Assembly (NCBI RefSeq): GCF_017163755.1 | Contig: NZ_JAFIWC010000003.1 | Location: 1-64,000 of the forward strand | From: Xanthomonas sp. | GTDB taxonomy: Bacteria > Pseudomonadota > Gammaproteobacteria > Xanthomonadales > Xanthomonadaceae | Length of the DNA stretch: 64,000 bases | Direction of reading: 5' to 3' | Shown: positions 9,017 through 18,459 of the stretch, piece by piece | Position numbering within the stretch: the first letter of the stretch is position 1 | Layout of the letters: every line of letters starts with the position of its first letter | The notes under the pieces: generated by a model | What the model was told of the DNA's origin: nothing | Database searches by the model: none | Seen by the model: the letters and a program-made list of their open reading frames with translations, nothing else | Program-made: the position numbers and the translations under genes

Positions 9017-9208
9017 TCCGTAAGCCGCCAGGTCGCAGGCGCTACCTGCACGCGCCCATCGGCACCGGCAGGAAACGGCCGCGGACGGATCCGGCGCGGT
9101 TGGCGCGTTGCTTGACGTGGACGCTTACGGCGGCGTCCGCAGGCCACCGGCGGTGGCGGATGCGCGCGGCGGTGCCGAGCCCGCGCGCTGCGGCGGCGCA
9201 CCGCCGCG

Positions 9209-10255
9209 TCAGCGCTGGTCGGCGCGGTAGCGCTCGAACGCGGCGATCGCGTCGTCCACGCCGATCAGCGCCATCACGCCGTCGAACTCGATCTTGGCGC
9301 CCCACTTGAGCCGCTCGGCCGGCTTGCCGAGGAACTTGCGCGCCGCCGCGTCGTACTTGTCCACGCAGTAACGCAGGTCCGAGTACGGGCCGCTGCGGCG
9401 CGGGTTGCTCGCCGCGTGCAGCCCGAGCACCTTGCTGCCGACGGCGTTGGCGATATGCATCGGGCCGGAGTCGGGGGTCATCACCAGTGCGGCGCGTTCC
9501 AGCAGCGCCGGCAGCTGTTTCAGCGTGTCCTTGCCGACCAGGTCCAGCGCCGGCGCGCGCATCGCCGCGACGATCGCATCGGCGGTGCTGCGTTCCAGCG
9601 CGCTGCTCCCGCCGCACAACACCACGCGCCAGCCCTGCGCGGCGGCGTGGTCGGCCACCGCGGCGTAGCGGTCGGCGTACCAGTTGCGGCGCACGTGGCT
9701 GGAACACGGCGAGATCAGCAGGGCCGGCGCGCCGTCGTCGGGCCACTGCGCGCGCGCCCAGGCGCGGGCGTCGTCGGGGACCGGCAACTGCCAGCTGACC
9801 TCGGTCTGGCGCAGGCCCAGCGGCTCGCAGAAGCTGCCGATCGCGTCGAGCACGTGGATCCCCGGGCGGTCGGGGATGCGTTCGTTGACGAACAACCCGT
9901 GCAGGTCCTTGGAACGGCTGCGGTCGTAGCCGATGCGCCGGCGCGCCGGCACGAACGCCGACAGCACGTTGGCGCGCAGCGCCACCTGCATCTGCAGCAG
10001 CGCGTCGAACCGGCCGGGCGGCAGCGCGCGGCGCAGCGCGCGCATGCCGGCCAGGCCGCTGCGCTTGTCGTAGTCGTGGAAGACCACCCCGGGCAGGCCG
10101 TCGAGCAGCTTGTGCCCGGCCTTGTCGATGATCCAGTGCAGCGGCGGGGCGTCCGGCCAGGCGCGCTGCAGGGTGCGCACCAGCGGCACCACGTGGGTCA
10201 CGTCTCCCAGCGCCGACAGGCGCAGCAGGCAGAGCGAGGGAGGCGTTGCGCGCAT
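9209..10255 (-). CDS. Glycosyltransferase family 9 (heptosyltransferase-like)
   Basis: Predicted to transfer heptose or a related sugar from an ADP-activated donor to the LPS core; 348 residues. Visible GT9 features are the N-terminal LRLSALGDVTHVVPL, the central basic stretch around FVPARRRIGYDRSRSKD, and the donor-site motif MTPDSGPMHIANAVGSKVLGLH. The ATG at 10255 gives the typical start just before the LRLSALGD motif. It is divergent from kdkA with 20 bases between starts, so the pair probably shares a regulatory region. The exact acceptor cannot be read from sequence. Confidence 0.9.
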   Translation of the reverse strand: MRATPPSLCLLRLSALGDVTHVVPLVRTLQRAWPDAPPLHWIIDKAGHKLLDGLPGVVFHDYDKRSGLAGMRALRRALPPGRFDALLQMQVALRANVLSAFVPARRRIGYDRSRSKDLHGLFVNERIPDRPGIHVLDAIGSFCEPLGLRQTEVSWQLPVPDDARAWARAQWPDDGAPALLISPCSSHVRRNWYADRYAAVADHAAAQGWRVVLCGGSSALERSTADAIVAAMRAPALDLVGKDTLKQLPALLERAALVMTPDSGPMHIANAVGSKVLGLHAASNPRRSGPYSDLRYCVDKYDAAARKFLGKPAERLKWGAKIEFDGVMALIGVDDAIAAFERYRADQR

Positions 10256-10275
10256 GGTGTTGTTAGACTCGCTGG

Positions 10276-11025
10276 ATGGTTGTATTCGACGCCACCGAAG
10301 CACTGACGCCGTACCGCGATGGCCGCGGCTATGGCGCCATTCTGTTCGACCGTCAACGGCTGCGGCAAGCCGATCCTGCGCTGTTCTCGGCCGAGAAGTG
10401 GGCCGAGCGTGCGCGCCCGGTCGGCGAGGGCGGGCGCGGCGGCGCCTGGTTCGTCGATGCGCCGTTCGGCGCCTGCGTGCTGCGCCAGTACCTGCGCGGC
10501 GGCGCGATCGCCCGCTTCAGCCGCGACCGCTACCTGTGGCGCGGCGCCGACCGCACCCGCAGTTTCGCCGAGTTCCGGCTGATGCGCGCGCTGCTCGGGC
10601 ACAAGCTGCCGGTGCCGCGGCCGCTGGCGGCCTGCTACCTGCGCCAGGGCCTGCGCTACCGCGCGGCGATCCTGATGGAGCGGCTGGAAGGCGTGCGCTC
10701 GCTGGCCGAGCGCGCGCGGGTGGCCGGACGCGGCGCGCCGTGGGAGGAAACCGGGCGGCTGATCGCGCGCTTCCACCGCGTCGGGCTGGACCATGCCGAC
10801 CTCAACGCGCACAACATCCTGTTCGACGGCAACGGCCGCGGCTGGCTGATCGATTTCGACCGCGGCGTGCTGCGCATCCCCGCCACCCGCTGGCGCGAGG
10901 AGAACCTGCAACGGCTGCACCGCTCGCTGCTGAAGGTGCGCGGCGAGCGCGGCGTCGACGAGGTCGAGAAGGACTACGCGCGGCTGCGTCGCGCCTACGA
11001 CCTGGCCTGGAACCGGGGCTACTGA
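10276..11025 (+). CDS. kdkA: 3-deoxy-D-manno-octulosonic acid kinase
   Basis: Phosphorylates the KDO residue of lipid A-KDO in the LPS inner core; 249 residues, the usual length. It belongs to the eukaryotic-like kinase fold of the WaaP/KdkA group. The catalytic loop [12 protein letters not shown] lies at residues 174-185 (D176), and the metal-binding DFD at 193-195. The N-terminal part has [18 protein letters not shown]. Xanthomonads make a phosphorylated single KDO, which fits. Its stop overlaps the next ATG as TGATG. Confidence 0.92.
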   Translation: MVVFDATEALTPYRDGRGYGAILFDRQRLRQADPALFSAEKWAERARPVGEGGRGGAWFVDAPFGACVLRQYLRGGAIARFSRDRYLWRGADRTRSFAEFRLMRALLGHKLPVPRPLAACYLRQGLRYRAAILMERLEGVRSLAERARVAGRGAPWEETGRLIARFHRVGLDHADLNAHNILFDGNGRGWLIDFDRGVLRIPATRWREENLQRLHRSLLKVRGERGVDEVEKDYARLRRAYDLAWNRGY

Positions 11026-11783
11026 TGGCCTGGGCGCTGCGCTTCCAGGGCGTCGGCAACGCTTCGGCGGTGGAACTGGGCTCGCCGATGGCCACGATCG
11101 AGCGCGATGGCGCGCCGTGGCTGAGCATCGACTGCGGCGGCGAGGGCCTGAGCGCCTACCAGGCCCACTACGGCGCCATGCCGCAGGCTGTGTTCATCAC
11201 CCACGTGCACCTGGACCACATCGGCGGCCTGGAGCGGCTGTTCGTGGACGCATATTTCTCGCCGGCGCGGCGCGGCAAGGTGCGCCTGTACGTGCCGGCG
11301 CCGGTGGTGCCGCTGCTGCATCGCCGGGTGGGCGACTACCCCAACGTGCTGGCCGAGGGCGGCGCCAACTTCTGGGACGCGTTCCAGCTGATCGTGGTCG
11401 GCGACGCGTTCTGGCACGACGGGGTACGGCTGGAGCTGTTCCCGGTGCGCCACCATTGGCCGGAAACCGCCTACGGGCTGCGCCTGGCCGGCGCCCTGGT
11501 ATGGAGCGGCGATACCCGGCCGATCCCGGAAATGCTGAGCCGTTACGCCGGCGACGGCGAACTGGTCGCCCACGACTGTGGCGTTCACGGCAACCCGTCG
11601 CATACTGGGGTGGACGACCTGGAACGCGAATACCCCGCCGAGCTCCTGCAACGCACCATGCTCTACCACTACGCCAGCGCCGAGGATGCCCAGACCCTGC
11701 GCGCGCGCGGCCATCGGGTCGCGCGGCCGGGCGAATGCGTGGCGTTGAACGAACCGACCGCGGCGCAGGTCCAACCGGCATGA
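11025..11783 (+). CDS. MBL-fold metal-dependent hydrolase (RNase Z-like)
   Basis: A 252-residue metallo-beta-lactamase fold protein. The metal-binding motif is THVHLDHIGG (residues near 66-75), followed by a second-shell histidine in PVRHHWPETAYG, GDTRPIPEML, and a late HDCGVHG. This pattern resembles RNase Z / phosphodiesterase-type MBL proteins rather than glyoxalases. The substrate is unknown. It is translationally coupled to kdkA (TGATG) and to moaA (ATGA), so it sits physically between an LPS gene and the molybdopterin genes. Confidence 0.82.
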   Translation: MAWALRFQGVGNASAVELGSPMATIERDGAPWLSIDCGGEGLSAYQAHYGAMPQAVFITHVHLDHIGGLERLFVDAYFSPARRGKVRLYVPAPVVPLLHRRVGDYPNVLAEGGANFWDAFQLIVVGDAFWHDGVRLELFPVRHHWPETAYGLRLAGALVWSGDTRPIPEMLSRYAGDGELVAHDCGVHGNPSHTGVDDLEREYPAELLQRTMLYHYASAEDAQTLRARGHRVARPGECVALNEPTAAQVQPA

Positions 11784-12823
11784 ACGCGATCCTGCGCCCA
11801 CCCGCCGCGCCGCCGCCGGCGGCCGCCGTCCCGCTGGACCGGCTGGGGCGGCCGCTGCGCGATCTGCGCCTGTCGGTGATCGAGGCGTGCAACTTCCGCT
11901 GCGGCTACTGCATGCCGGCCGACAAGGTGCCGGACGACTACGGCTTCGACGCCGCCTCGCGGCTGTCCTTCGAGCAGATCGAGACGCTGGTGCGCGGATT
12001 CGTGCGCAACGGGGTCAGCAAGCTGCGCCTGACCGGCGGCGAGCCGCTGCTGCGTCGCGACCTGCCCGAACTGGTGCGGCGGCTGGCACGGATTCCCGGG
12101 CTGGACGACCTGGCGATGACCACCAACGGCTCGCTGCTGGCGCGGCATGCGCAGGCGCTGCGCCTGGCCGGTCTGCGCCGGGTCACGGTCAGCCTGGACG
12201 CGATCGACCCGGCGACCTTCGCGCGCATGTCCGGCGGCCGCGGCGAGGTGGCCCAGGTGCTGGCCGGGATCGATGCGGCGGTGGCGGCCGGGCTTGGCCC
12301 GGTCAAGCTCAATTGCGTGGTCCAGCGCGGCGTCAACGACGACCAGGTGCTGCCGCTGCTGGCGCATTTCCGCGGCAGCGGCCACGTGCTGCGCTTCATC
12401 GAGTACATGGACGTGGGCACCTGCAACGCCTGGCGCCGCGACAGCGTGGTGCCGTCGGCCGAGCTGCGCGACCGCATCGCCGCGCAGTGGCCACTGCGTT
12501 CGCTGGACCCGCACTACACCGGCGAGGTGGCCTCGCGCTACGCCTTCGCCGACGGCGGCGAGATCGGCTTCGTCAGCTCGGTCAGCACGCCGTTCTGCGG
12601 CGACTGCCACCGCGCCCGCGTATCGGCCGACGGACGGCTCTACACCTGCCTGTTCGCCGCCGCCGGCACCGACCTGAAGCCGGCGCTGGCCGACGGCGAG
12701 GATGCCCTGGCCGCGCGCGTGGAGCAGGTGTGGCGGCGGCGCGGCGACCGCTACAGCGAGGTGCGCGGCGACGCCCAGGCGACGCGCGGCAAGCACGTCG
12801 AGATGTTCCTGATCGGCGGGTGA
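11780..12823 (+). CDS. moaA: GTP 3',8-cyclase (molybdenum cofactor biosynthesis protein A)
   Basis: A radical SAM enzyme that converts GTP to 3',8-cyclo-7,8-dihydro-GTP, the first step of molybdopterin synthesis. It has 347 residues. The SAM-cluster motif CNFRCGYC has cysteines 37, 41 and 44, and TGGEPLLRRD follows. The C-terminal second cluster is indicated by FCGDCHRARVSADGRLYTC, and the protein ends in the conserved double glycine (IGG). The N-terminus has a proline/alanine-rich extension before LDRLGRPLRDLRLS. The start overlaps the preceding stop as ATGA. Confidence 0.96.
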   Translation: MNAILRPPAAPPPAAAVPLDRLGRPLRDLRLSVIEACNFRCGYCMPADKVPDDYGFDAASRLSFEQIETLVRGFVRNGVSKLRLTGGEPLLRRDLPELVRRLARIPGLDDLAMTTNGSLLARHAQALRLAGLRRVTVSLDAIDPATFARMSGGRGEVAQVLAGIDAAVAAGLGPVKLNCVVQRGVNDDQVLPLLAHFRGSGHVLRFIEYMDVGTCNAWRRDSVVPSAELRDRIAAQWPLRSLDPHYTGEVASRYAFADGGEIGFVSSVSTPFCGDCHRARVSADGRLYTCLFAAAGTDLKPALADGEDALAARVEQVWRRRGDRYSEVRGDAQATRGKHVEMFLIGG

Positions 12824-12828
12824 GCGGC

Positions 12829-13200
12829 ATGGACGACGCTTCGGCCGAGCGTGTGGTCGCGCTGGAACTGAGCCTGCTGGAGCAGGCCGTGCGCGCATCG
12901 GCCGAACGGCTCGACGGCTTGCTCGACGAGGACTTCGTCGAGTTCGGCGCCTCCGGGCGGCGCTTCGGCAAACGCGAGGTGCTGGCGGAGCTGCCGGGCG
13001 AGTCCGAGGTCCGTTACCGTGCCTGCGATCTGCAGGCGCGGTGGCTGGCGCCGGATCTGCTGCAGCTGACCTATCGCAGCGAGCGCAGCAGTGGCGACGG
13101 CAGCTTCCGGCACGCGTTGCGCAGCTCGCTGTGGCGCTGCCGCGACGGGCAATGGCGCATGCTGTTCCACCAGGGCACGCCGATCGTCGGCGAGGCCTGA
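12829..13200 (+). CDS. NTF2-like / DUF4440 family protein
   Basis: A 123-residue protein with the SnoaL/DUF4440 pattern. A helical start (VVALELSLLEQAVRA) leads to LDEDFVEFGASGRRFGKREVL, a middle strand LLQLTYRSER, then SSLWRCRDGQWRMLFHQGTPI. Members are small cone-fold proteins, some of them isomerases or hydrolases, but the substrate cannot be inferred. It lies between moaA and moaC, 5 bases after moaA, and is likely cotranscribed. A role in cofactor synthesis is not implied by the family. Confidence 0.85.
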   Translation: MDDASAERVVALELSLLEQAVRASAERLDGLLDEDFVEFGASGRRFGKREVLAELPGESEVRYRACDLQARWLAPDLLQLTYRSERSSGDGSFRHALRSSLWRCRDGQWRMLFHQGTPIVGEA

Positions 13201-13233
13201 GAACCCGCCGTGGGAGCGGCATCGCGACGCATC

Positions 13234-13740
13234 ATGAAGAAGAACCTGGCCAGGCAGGCGCCGCCGGCGCTGACCCATCTCGACCCGCAGGGGTTGCCGA
13301 CGATGGTCGACGTGTCGGCCAAGACCGTCACCGCGCGCGTGGCGGTGGCCGAAGCGCGGGTGCGCTTTCCCGCGGCGGTGGCGGCGCAACTGCGCGCCGA
13401 CGCCCTGCGCAGCGCCAAGGGCGGCATCGTCGATACCGCGGTGATCGCCGGCACGATGGCGGTCAAGCGCACGCACGAGCTGATCCCGTTCTGCCACCCC
13501 TTGCCGATCGACGGCTGCCGCTTCGCGATCGACTGGGCCTCGCCGCAGGTGCTGCGCATCGAGTGCAGCGTGCGCACGGTGCATCGCACCGGGGTGGAGA
13601 TGGAGGCGTTGACCGGCGCCAGCGTCGCCGCGCTGACCGTCTACGATATGTGCAAGGCGCTGACCCACGCGATGACCATCGGCCCGGTCCGGCTGCTGGG
13701 CAAGCGCGGCGGCAAGCGCGACGTCGGGAGCGTGGCATGA
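13234..13740 (+). CDS. moaC: Cyclic pyranopterin monophosphate synthase
   Basis: Converts the MoaA product to cyclic pyranopterin monophosphate; 168 residues. Conserved features are [16 protein letters not shown] near the start, [33 protein letters not shown], and KALTHAM. An in-frame GTG exists at 13210, but the ATG at 13234 gives an N-terminus closer to family length. It overlaps moaD by ATGA. Confidence 0.95.
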   Translation: MKKNLARQAPPALTHLDPQGLPTMVDVSAKTVTARVAVAEARVRFPAAVAAQLRADALRSAKGGIVDTAVIAGTMAVKRTHELIPFCHPLPIDGCRFAIDWASPQVLRIECSVRTVHRTGVEMEALTGASVAALTVYDMCKALTHAMTIGPVRLLGKRGGKRDVGSVA

Positions 13741-13982
13741 GCGTGCGCGTGAGCGTGCTGTACTTCGCCAGCCTGCGCGAGGCGGCCGGCATTGACAGCG
13801 AGCAGTGGCACAGCGATGCCGCCGACCTGCGCGCGCTGTACGCCGAACTGGACGCGCGGCATCGCCTGGGCTGGCCGCCGGAGCGGCTGCGCGTCGCGGT
13901 GGATGGCGCGTTCGCGGCGTGGAACGCGCCGCTGCGCGACGGCAGCGAAGTGGTGTTCATTCCGCCGGTTTCGGGAGGTTGA
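13737..13982 (+). CDS. moaD: Molybdopterin synthase small subunit (sulfur carrier)
   Basis: A ubiquitin-like sulfur carrier of 81 residues ending in the required Gly-Gly (PPVSGG), which is thiocarboxylated and donates sulfur within molybdopterin synthase. The start FASLREAAG is typical. Its stop is directly followed by moaE, and the two products form the MoaD2-MoaE2 complex. Confidence 0.95.
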   Translation: MSVRVSVLYFASLREAAGIDSEQWHSDAADLRALYAELDARHRLGWPPERLRVAVDGAFAAWNAPLRDGSEVVFIPPVSGG

Positions 13983-13984
13983 CG

Positions 13985-14413
13985 GTGTCTGCGACGATAC
14001 GTTTCTGGCTGGCCGATACCGCGCTCGACGTGGCCGCGCTGCGCGCGCCGCTGGCGCATGCGCAGGCCGGCGCCTATGCCAGCTTCGAAGGCTGGGTGCG
14101 CGACCACAACGACGGCCGCGCGGTCGACGGCCTGCGCTACGAAGCGTACGCGGCCCTGGCCGAAGCCGAGGGGCAGCGCATCGCCGAGGAGGCGATGGCC
14201 AAGTTCGGGATCCTCGACCTGCGCTGCGCGCACCGCGTGGGCGAACTGGCGATCGGCGAGCTGGCGGTGTGGGTGGGCGTGGTGGCCGCGCATCGCGACG
14301 CGGCGTTCGCCGCCTGCCGCTACGTGATCGACGAGGTCAAGTCGCGGGTGCCGATCTGGAAGCACGAGCGCTATCGCGAGGGCGATGCCGGCTGGCTGCA
14401 TCCGCAGGCCTGA
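13985..14413 (+). CDS. moaE: Molybdopterin synthase catalytic subunit
   Basis: Adds two sulfurs to cyclic pyranopterin monophosphate to form molybdopterin; 142 residues. Typical motifs are GAYASFEGWVRDHN, LRYEAYAALAEAEG, HRVGELAIGE, and the catalytic-lysine region DEVKSRVPIWKHE. The start is a GTG two bases after the moaD stop. No moaB or mog gene is in this run. The operon appears to end here. Confidence 0.95.
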   Translation: MSATIRFWLADTALDVAALRAPLAHAQAGAYASFEGWVRDHNDGRAVDGLRYEAYAALAEAEGQRIAEEAMAKFGILDLRCAHRVGELAIGELAVWVGVVAAHRDAAFAACRYVIDEVKSRVPIWKHERYREGDAGWLHPQA

Positions 14414-14657
14414 GCCGCGGCCACCGGCCTGGGCGAGCGCAGCGCCAAACGAGGTGGCGGCCCGCCCGCCGACCTCGCTGCGCGCGGATCGACACGCGCC
14501 AAGCAAGCGCTGGCGTTGAAGGGATGTCTGCGCTGCCGCCGCGGTGGTGCCAGCCGCCGGGATCGAGCGTGGCGCCGCGAACTGCAGCGGGCGCGTCATC
14601 GCAGCCGGCAGCGCAAGGCCCGGCAGGAGGCGCCGATCGGCCATGCGTCGAAGAGAG

Positions 14658-14768
14658 GGTGGCGACCCCGCCGGCTGACCTCGGCGCCCGCGTCGATCGA
14701 TACCGTTGCTGCCTTCCGGCCCTGGCGGAGTTTTCGACCTAGCGTCGCGAGGGGCCGACGGGGCCACC
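14658..14768 (-). ncRNA. ffs: 4.5S RNA (bacterial small SRP RNA)
   Basis: Reading the minus strand, the segment holds the hallmark Ffh-binding tip GCCAGGGCCGGAAGGCAGCA at the apex of a long hairpin. The ends pair: GGTGGCCCCGTCGGC at the 5' end against GCCGGCGGGGTCGCCACC at the 3' end, with a small bulge. The length of about 111 nt suits the small gammaproteobacterial SRP RNA. Ends are set from the closing stem. The flanking gaps (14414-14657 and 14769-15148) show no gene. A weak TATACC box lies upstream of the 5' end, but no good -35 was seen. Confidence 0.9.
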
Positions 14769-15148
14769 ATAGAGACGGTATACACCGCGCCGAACAGCGC
14801 GGCCTTCCCTTCGAAATCCGCCGCCGGTGCGGAAGATGTCTGCGAGGGAATCGCATGGATCTGGCGGAGCGTATGCAGCCAACGGGTCGGCCGCGCTTCC
14901 TGCACGCAGCGGACAGCTGCCTGCCGGTGTGCGCGCATTGTAGACGGTCGCCGCGGTGGGCCGCTAGTGCGGGCGGGCGCACCTGCAGCCATGCCGTCGC
15001 TATGGCGGCGACTTCGCTGCCGCAGTGGGCGGCACCCGCGTCGCTTTCGCAGCCATCGTGCCGGTGGTGACGGCATCGCGTGCCAGGTTCGCAAGTTCGC
15101 CGTGCGAGCAAGACACCCCACGGCCGCACTCGCTCGCTGCCGGCTGCG
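14769..15148. other. 380-bp intergenic stretch upstream of ffs
   Basis: No gene, repeat or RNA was recognised. It should contain the ffs promoter on the minus strand. Open frames crossing it (for example 14516-15070 plus) run antisense through the 4.5S RNA and have no recognisable motif. Confidence 0.5.
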
Positions 15149-16252
15149 CTAGCCGCGATCGAGTTCGGCGACCGCGCGTTCGGCGATCGCCAGGCAGGCG
15201 GTGAGCCCGGGCGATTCGATGCCGAACAGGTTGACCAGCCCGGCCACGCCGTGCACGCCGGCGCCGTCGATGCGGAAATCGGCGGCGCCTTGGCCCGGCC
15301 CGGCGATCTTGGGCCGGATGCCGCAATAGGCCGGGCTCAGCGCGCCGTCCGCCAGCGCGGGCCAGTAGCGCCGGATTTCCGCGTACAGCGCCGGGGTAGG
15401 GGGCACGGCGCGGTAATCCGGCGCCTGGACCCATTCGACGTCCGGACCGAAGCGCGCGCTGCCGGCCAGGTCCAGGGTCAGGTGCACGCCGAGCCCGCCC
15501 GGGCTGGGCAATGGATAGACCAGGCGCCGGAACGGCGCCGGCCCGCGCAGCGCGTAGTAGTTGCCCTTGGCCAGGAAGGCGCCGGGCACGTGCGTGGGGT
15601 CAAGCCCGTGGATCCGCTGCGCGAGCGGCACCGCGCCATGCCCGGCGGCGTTGACCAGCGCGCGCGTGCGGAAGCGGGTCCGCTCGCCGGCGTGCAGGTA
15701 GTCCACCTGGAAGCCGTCGGCCAGCACCCGCACCTCGCCGACGCTGGCGCGCAGCGCGAGCATGGCGCCGGCCGCCTCGGCATCGCGCCACAGCGATTGC
15801 ATCAGGGCGTGGCTGTCGACGATGCCGGTTTGCGGCGAATGCAGCGCGGCGGCGCAGCGCAGCTCGGGCTCGAGCTGCCGCGCCTGCGCCGCCGGCAACC
15901 ATTGCAGGCCGTCCACGCCGTTGGCCAGCGCCTGTTGCCACAGTGCGTGCAGCGCGTCGGTCTGCGCGGCGTCGGCCACGATCAGCTTGCCGCACTTGCG
16001 GTGGGCCACCGCGTTGCGCACGCAGTAGTCGTACAGCAACGTCCTGCCGCGCACGCACAGCGCGGCCTTCAGCGAGCCGCTCGGGTAGTAGATGCCGGCG
16101 TGGACGACCTCGCTGCTGCGGGAACTGGTGCCGGTACCGATCGCCGCCTCGCTTTCCAGCACGCATACCTCGCGCCCCGCCAGCGCCAGTTGCCGGGCGA
16201 TGGCCAGGCCGACCACGCCGGCGCCCACGACGGTGCAGTCGATGTTCATCAC
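15149..16252 (-). CDS. FAD-dependent oxidoreductase (L-2-hydroxyglutarate oxidase-like)
   Basis: A DAO-family flavoprotein of 367 residues. The N-terminal dinucleotide-binding motif is [16 protein letters not shown], with the adenine-ribose acidic residue in VLESE. The segment [21 protein letters not shown] and the C-terminal [28 protein letters not shown] match the L-2-hydroxyglutarate oxidase (LhgO/L2HGDH) group, so oxidation of L-2-hydroxyglutarate or a related hydroxy acid is a reasonable guess. The gene is monocistronic. Its upstream region at 16260-16330 is distinctly AT-rich, consistent with a promoter shared with the divergent glycosyltransferase. Confidence 0.85.
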   Translation of the reverse strand: MMNIDCTVVGAGVVGLAIARQLALAGREVCVLESEAAIGTGTSSRSSEVVHAGIYYPSGSLKAALCVRGRTLLYDYCVRNAVAHRKCGKLIVADAAQTDALHALWQQALANGVDGLQWLPAAQARQLEPELRCAAALHSPQTGIVDSHALMQSLWRDAEAAGAMLALRASVGEVRVLADGFQVDYLHAGERTRFRTRALVNAAGHGAVPLAQRIHGLDPTHVPGAFLAKGNYYALRGPAPFRRLVYPLPSPGGLGVHLTLDLAGSARFGPDVEWVQAPDYRAVPPTPALYAEIRRYWPALADGALSPAYCGIRPKIAGPGQGAADFRIDGAGVHGVAGLVNLFGIESPGLTACLAIAERAVAELDRG

Positions 16253-16455
16253 GCTCCTGTGCCTGCATGAAAATTTTGCACAAAAGTCTCACTTTCACAA
16301 AATAATAACGGCTGCGACCGGATATTTTCAGATGCAGTGCGCTGTATGCGAGTTCCAGCGGAGCACCCAGCCTATACACATTCAAGGGAGGCGACCTCCA
16401 CCCCACCTGCGGCCGCCGCGGCGCAGTCCGGAGGTCGTGGCCGAGGACACAGTGG

Positions 16456-17640
16456 ATGACTACGCGGTCGGTGGTGACGGCCTCGAACTACGAGGCTTGG
16501 CCTGAGGCGTTCAACGGCCAGGCGTTTGCGTTCCTCAACGTGATCCGGCAGCTCGAAGACACCGATATCCACGTGCCCGCCGGCCTGGAACACACCGCAG
16601 GCAGAGGCGTGCATCCGACCCTGCGCTATCTGCGCAAGGAACTGTTCCATCGCCTGTCCAGCGCGGCATGGACGCGCCTGGGCGGCGCGCCGCTGGCCAA
16701 CGCGGTGCCCTCGCCGATCGAGCGCGACCACGACCTGTTCTTCTACATGTGCCAGTTCCCGGCCGAACTGGGAACGCTGGGCGCATTGAAGCACTGGCGC
16801 CGGCGTTCGCATTGCGCGGTGGCGTACCTGCTGGAGACCTGGCCCGAGCTGCTCGCCTCGCAGCGCAGCCAGCTCAGGGTGCTGAACGAATTCGACCACG
16901 TGTTCCTGCTCAACGCCAGCTGCGTGGAGCCGATGCGCGACATGATCCGCACCCCGGTGAGCTTTCTTCCCAGCGCGTGCGACACGCTGCTGGCCACGCC
17001 GCTGCCCAGGCCGCCGGAGCGCAGCATCGACGTGCTCAGCATCGGCCGGCGCCAGGCCGCGGCGCACGACAACCTGCTGCGGCATGCCGCGCAGCATCCG
17101 GACTTCTTCTACGTGCACGACGTGGTCAAGGGCGGCGCGGTGCTGGATTGGGCGGCGCACCGCCTGCAGTCCGCGGCGATGATCAAGCGCGCCAAGTTCT
17201 TCCTGGCGTTCGACTTCGACGTGGACCGGGGCGGACACTTCAAGGGCGTGCGCAAGCGCGCGCTGGCCACGCGCTACTTCGAAGGCGCGGCGGGGGGCGC
17301 GGCCGTGCTGGGTTCGCGGCAGCAGTGCCCCGAGTTCGACGCGTGCTTCGACTGGCAGGACGCGGTGTTCGAAGTGCCGGCCGGGTGCGAGCGGATCGGC
17401 GAGTTCATCGCCGAGCTTTCCACCCAGCAGCGGCGCCTGGAGCGCGCCAGGCTCATGGGCATCTCCCAGAGCCTGCGCCGGCACGACTGGGCGCACCGCT
17501 GGGCCGCGATCCTCGACACCGTGGGCATGCGCCCCACCGCGCGGATGAACGAGCGGCTGGACACGCTCGGCGGGCTGGCGCGGATCGCCGAGCAGGCGCT
17601 GCAGCCGGAGGAAGCCAAGGCGGTGGGGATGACCGCCTGA
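16456..17640 (+). CDS. Glycosyltransferase (CgeB / GT1-like)
   Basis: A 394-residue predicted cytoplasmic glycosyltransferase. The C-terminal half carries the CgeB-type Glyco_trans_1_2 pattern: SIDVLSIGRRQ, then KFFLAFDFDVDRGGHFKGVRKRALATRYFEGAAGGAAVLG, then a late TQQRRLERARLMGISQSLRRHDWAHRW. There are no membrane segments. It is the first gene of a six-gene same-strand run with the sugar-nucleotide genes at 17685-21385 and the acyltransferase, so it probably adds the sugar made by that set. The ATG at 16456 follows a GAGGA box by eight bases. Confidence 0.8.
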   Translation: MTTRSVVTASNYEAWPEAFNGQAFAFLNVIRQLEDTDIHVPAGLEHTAGRGVHPTLRYLRKELFHRLSSAAWTRLGGAPLANAVPSPIERDHDLFFYMCQFPAELGTLGALKHWRRRSHCAVAYLLETWPELLASQRSQLRVLNEFDHVFLLNASCVEPMRDMIRTPVSFLPSACDTLLATPLPRPPERSIDVLSIGRRQAAAHDNLLRHAAQHPDFFYVHDVVKGGAVLDWAAHRLQSAAMIKRAKFFLAFDFDVDRGGHFKGVRKRALATRYFEGAAGGAAVLGSRQQCPEFDACFDWQDAVFEVPAGCERIGEFIAELSTQQRRLERARLMGISQSLRRHDWAHRWAAILDTVGMRPTARMNERLDTLGGLARIAEQALQPEEAKAVGMTA

Positions 17641-17684
17641 TCGCGTCAACGACTGATGCCGCAACGAAAGGGGGAAACGGATAA

Positions 17685-18458
17685 ATGAAGGCGGTGATCC
17701 TGGCCGGTGGACTCGGCACGCGTATCTCGGAGGAAACCTCGGTGCGGCCCAAGCCGATGGTCGAGGTCGGTGGCAAGCCGATCCTGTGGCACATCATGAA
17801 GATCTATGCCCATCACGGCATCACCGACTTCATCGTCTGCCTGGGCTACCGCGGCGAGGTGATCAAGCGCTTCTTCCTCGACTACCACTACATGGAGTCC
17901 GACGTCACCTGCGACCTGTCCAACAACACCATCGCGCTGCACAACATGCGCGCCGAGCCGTGGCGCGTGACTCTGATCGACACCGGCGCCAAGAGCATGA
18001 CCGGCGGGCGCCTGCGCCAGGTGCGCGCGCACCTGGAAGGGGAGGACGCGTTCTGCATGACCTACGGCGACGGCGTGGCCGACGTCGACATCGGCGCCTG
18101 CATCCGCCTGCACGAGCGCGAAGGCCGGCTGGCCACGGTCACCGCCGTGCAACCGCCCGGACGCTTCGGCGCATTGCGCGTGGAGGGCGGGCAGGTGACC
18201 GGCTTCCGCGAGAAGGCGGTGGACGGCGACGGGCTGATCAACGGCGGCTTCTTCGTGCTGCATCCGCGGGTGATCGATACGATCGACGACGACGCCACGC
18301 CCTGGGAAAGCACGCCGCTGGAGCGGCTGGTCGAGGCCGGGCAGTTGAGCGTGTACCGCCACGAAGGATTCTGGCAGCCGATGGACACGCTGCGCGACCG
18401 CAACTACCTCGAAGAACTCTGGGCCACCGAACGCGCGCCCTGGCGCGTATGGGAGTGA
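17685..18458 (+). CDS. rfbF: Glucose-1-phosphate cytidylyltransferase
   Basis: Makes CDP-glucose from CTP and glucose-1-phosphate; 257 residues, the family length. The nucleotidyltransferase signature is LAGGLGTRISEETSVRPKPMV, followed by GGKPILWHIMKIYAHHG. Then come LGYRGEVIKRFFLDYHY, TYGDGVADVDI with metal-binding aspartates, PPGRFGALRV, and FWQPMDTLRD. These are characteristic of RfbF rather than the dTDP-glucose enzymes. The next gene starts one base after its stop. Confidence 0.93.
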   Translation: MKAVILAGGLGTRISEETSVRPKPMVEVGGKPILWHIMKIYAHHGITDFIVCLGYRGEVIKRFFLDYHYMESDVTCDLSNNTIALHNMRAEPWRVTLIDTGAKSMTGGRLRQVRAHLEGEDAFCMTYGDGVADVDIGACIRLHEREGRLATVTAVQPPGRFGALRVEGGQVTGFREKAVDGDGLINGGFFVLHPRVIDTIDDDATPWESTPLERLVEAGQLSVYRHEGFWQPMDTLRDRNYLEELWATERAPWRVWE

Positions 18459-18459
18459 C

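Noticed and set aside
14516-15070. Plus-strand protein gene
   Set aside because: The open frame runs antisense through the 4.5S RNA, has no family motif and no plausible ribosome binding site.
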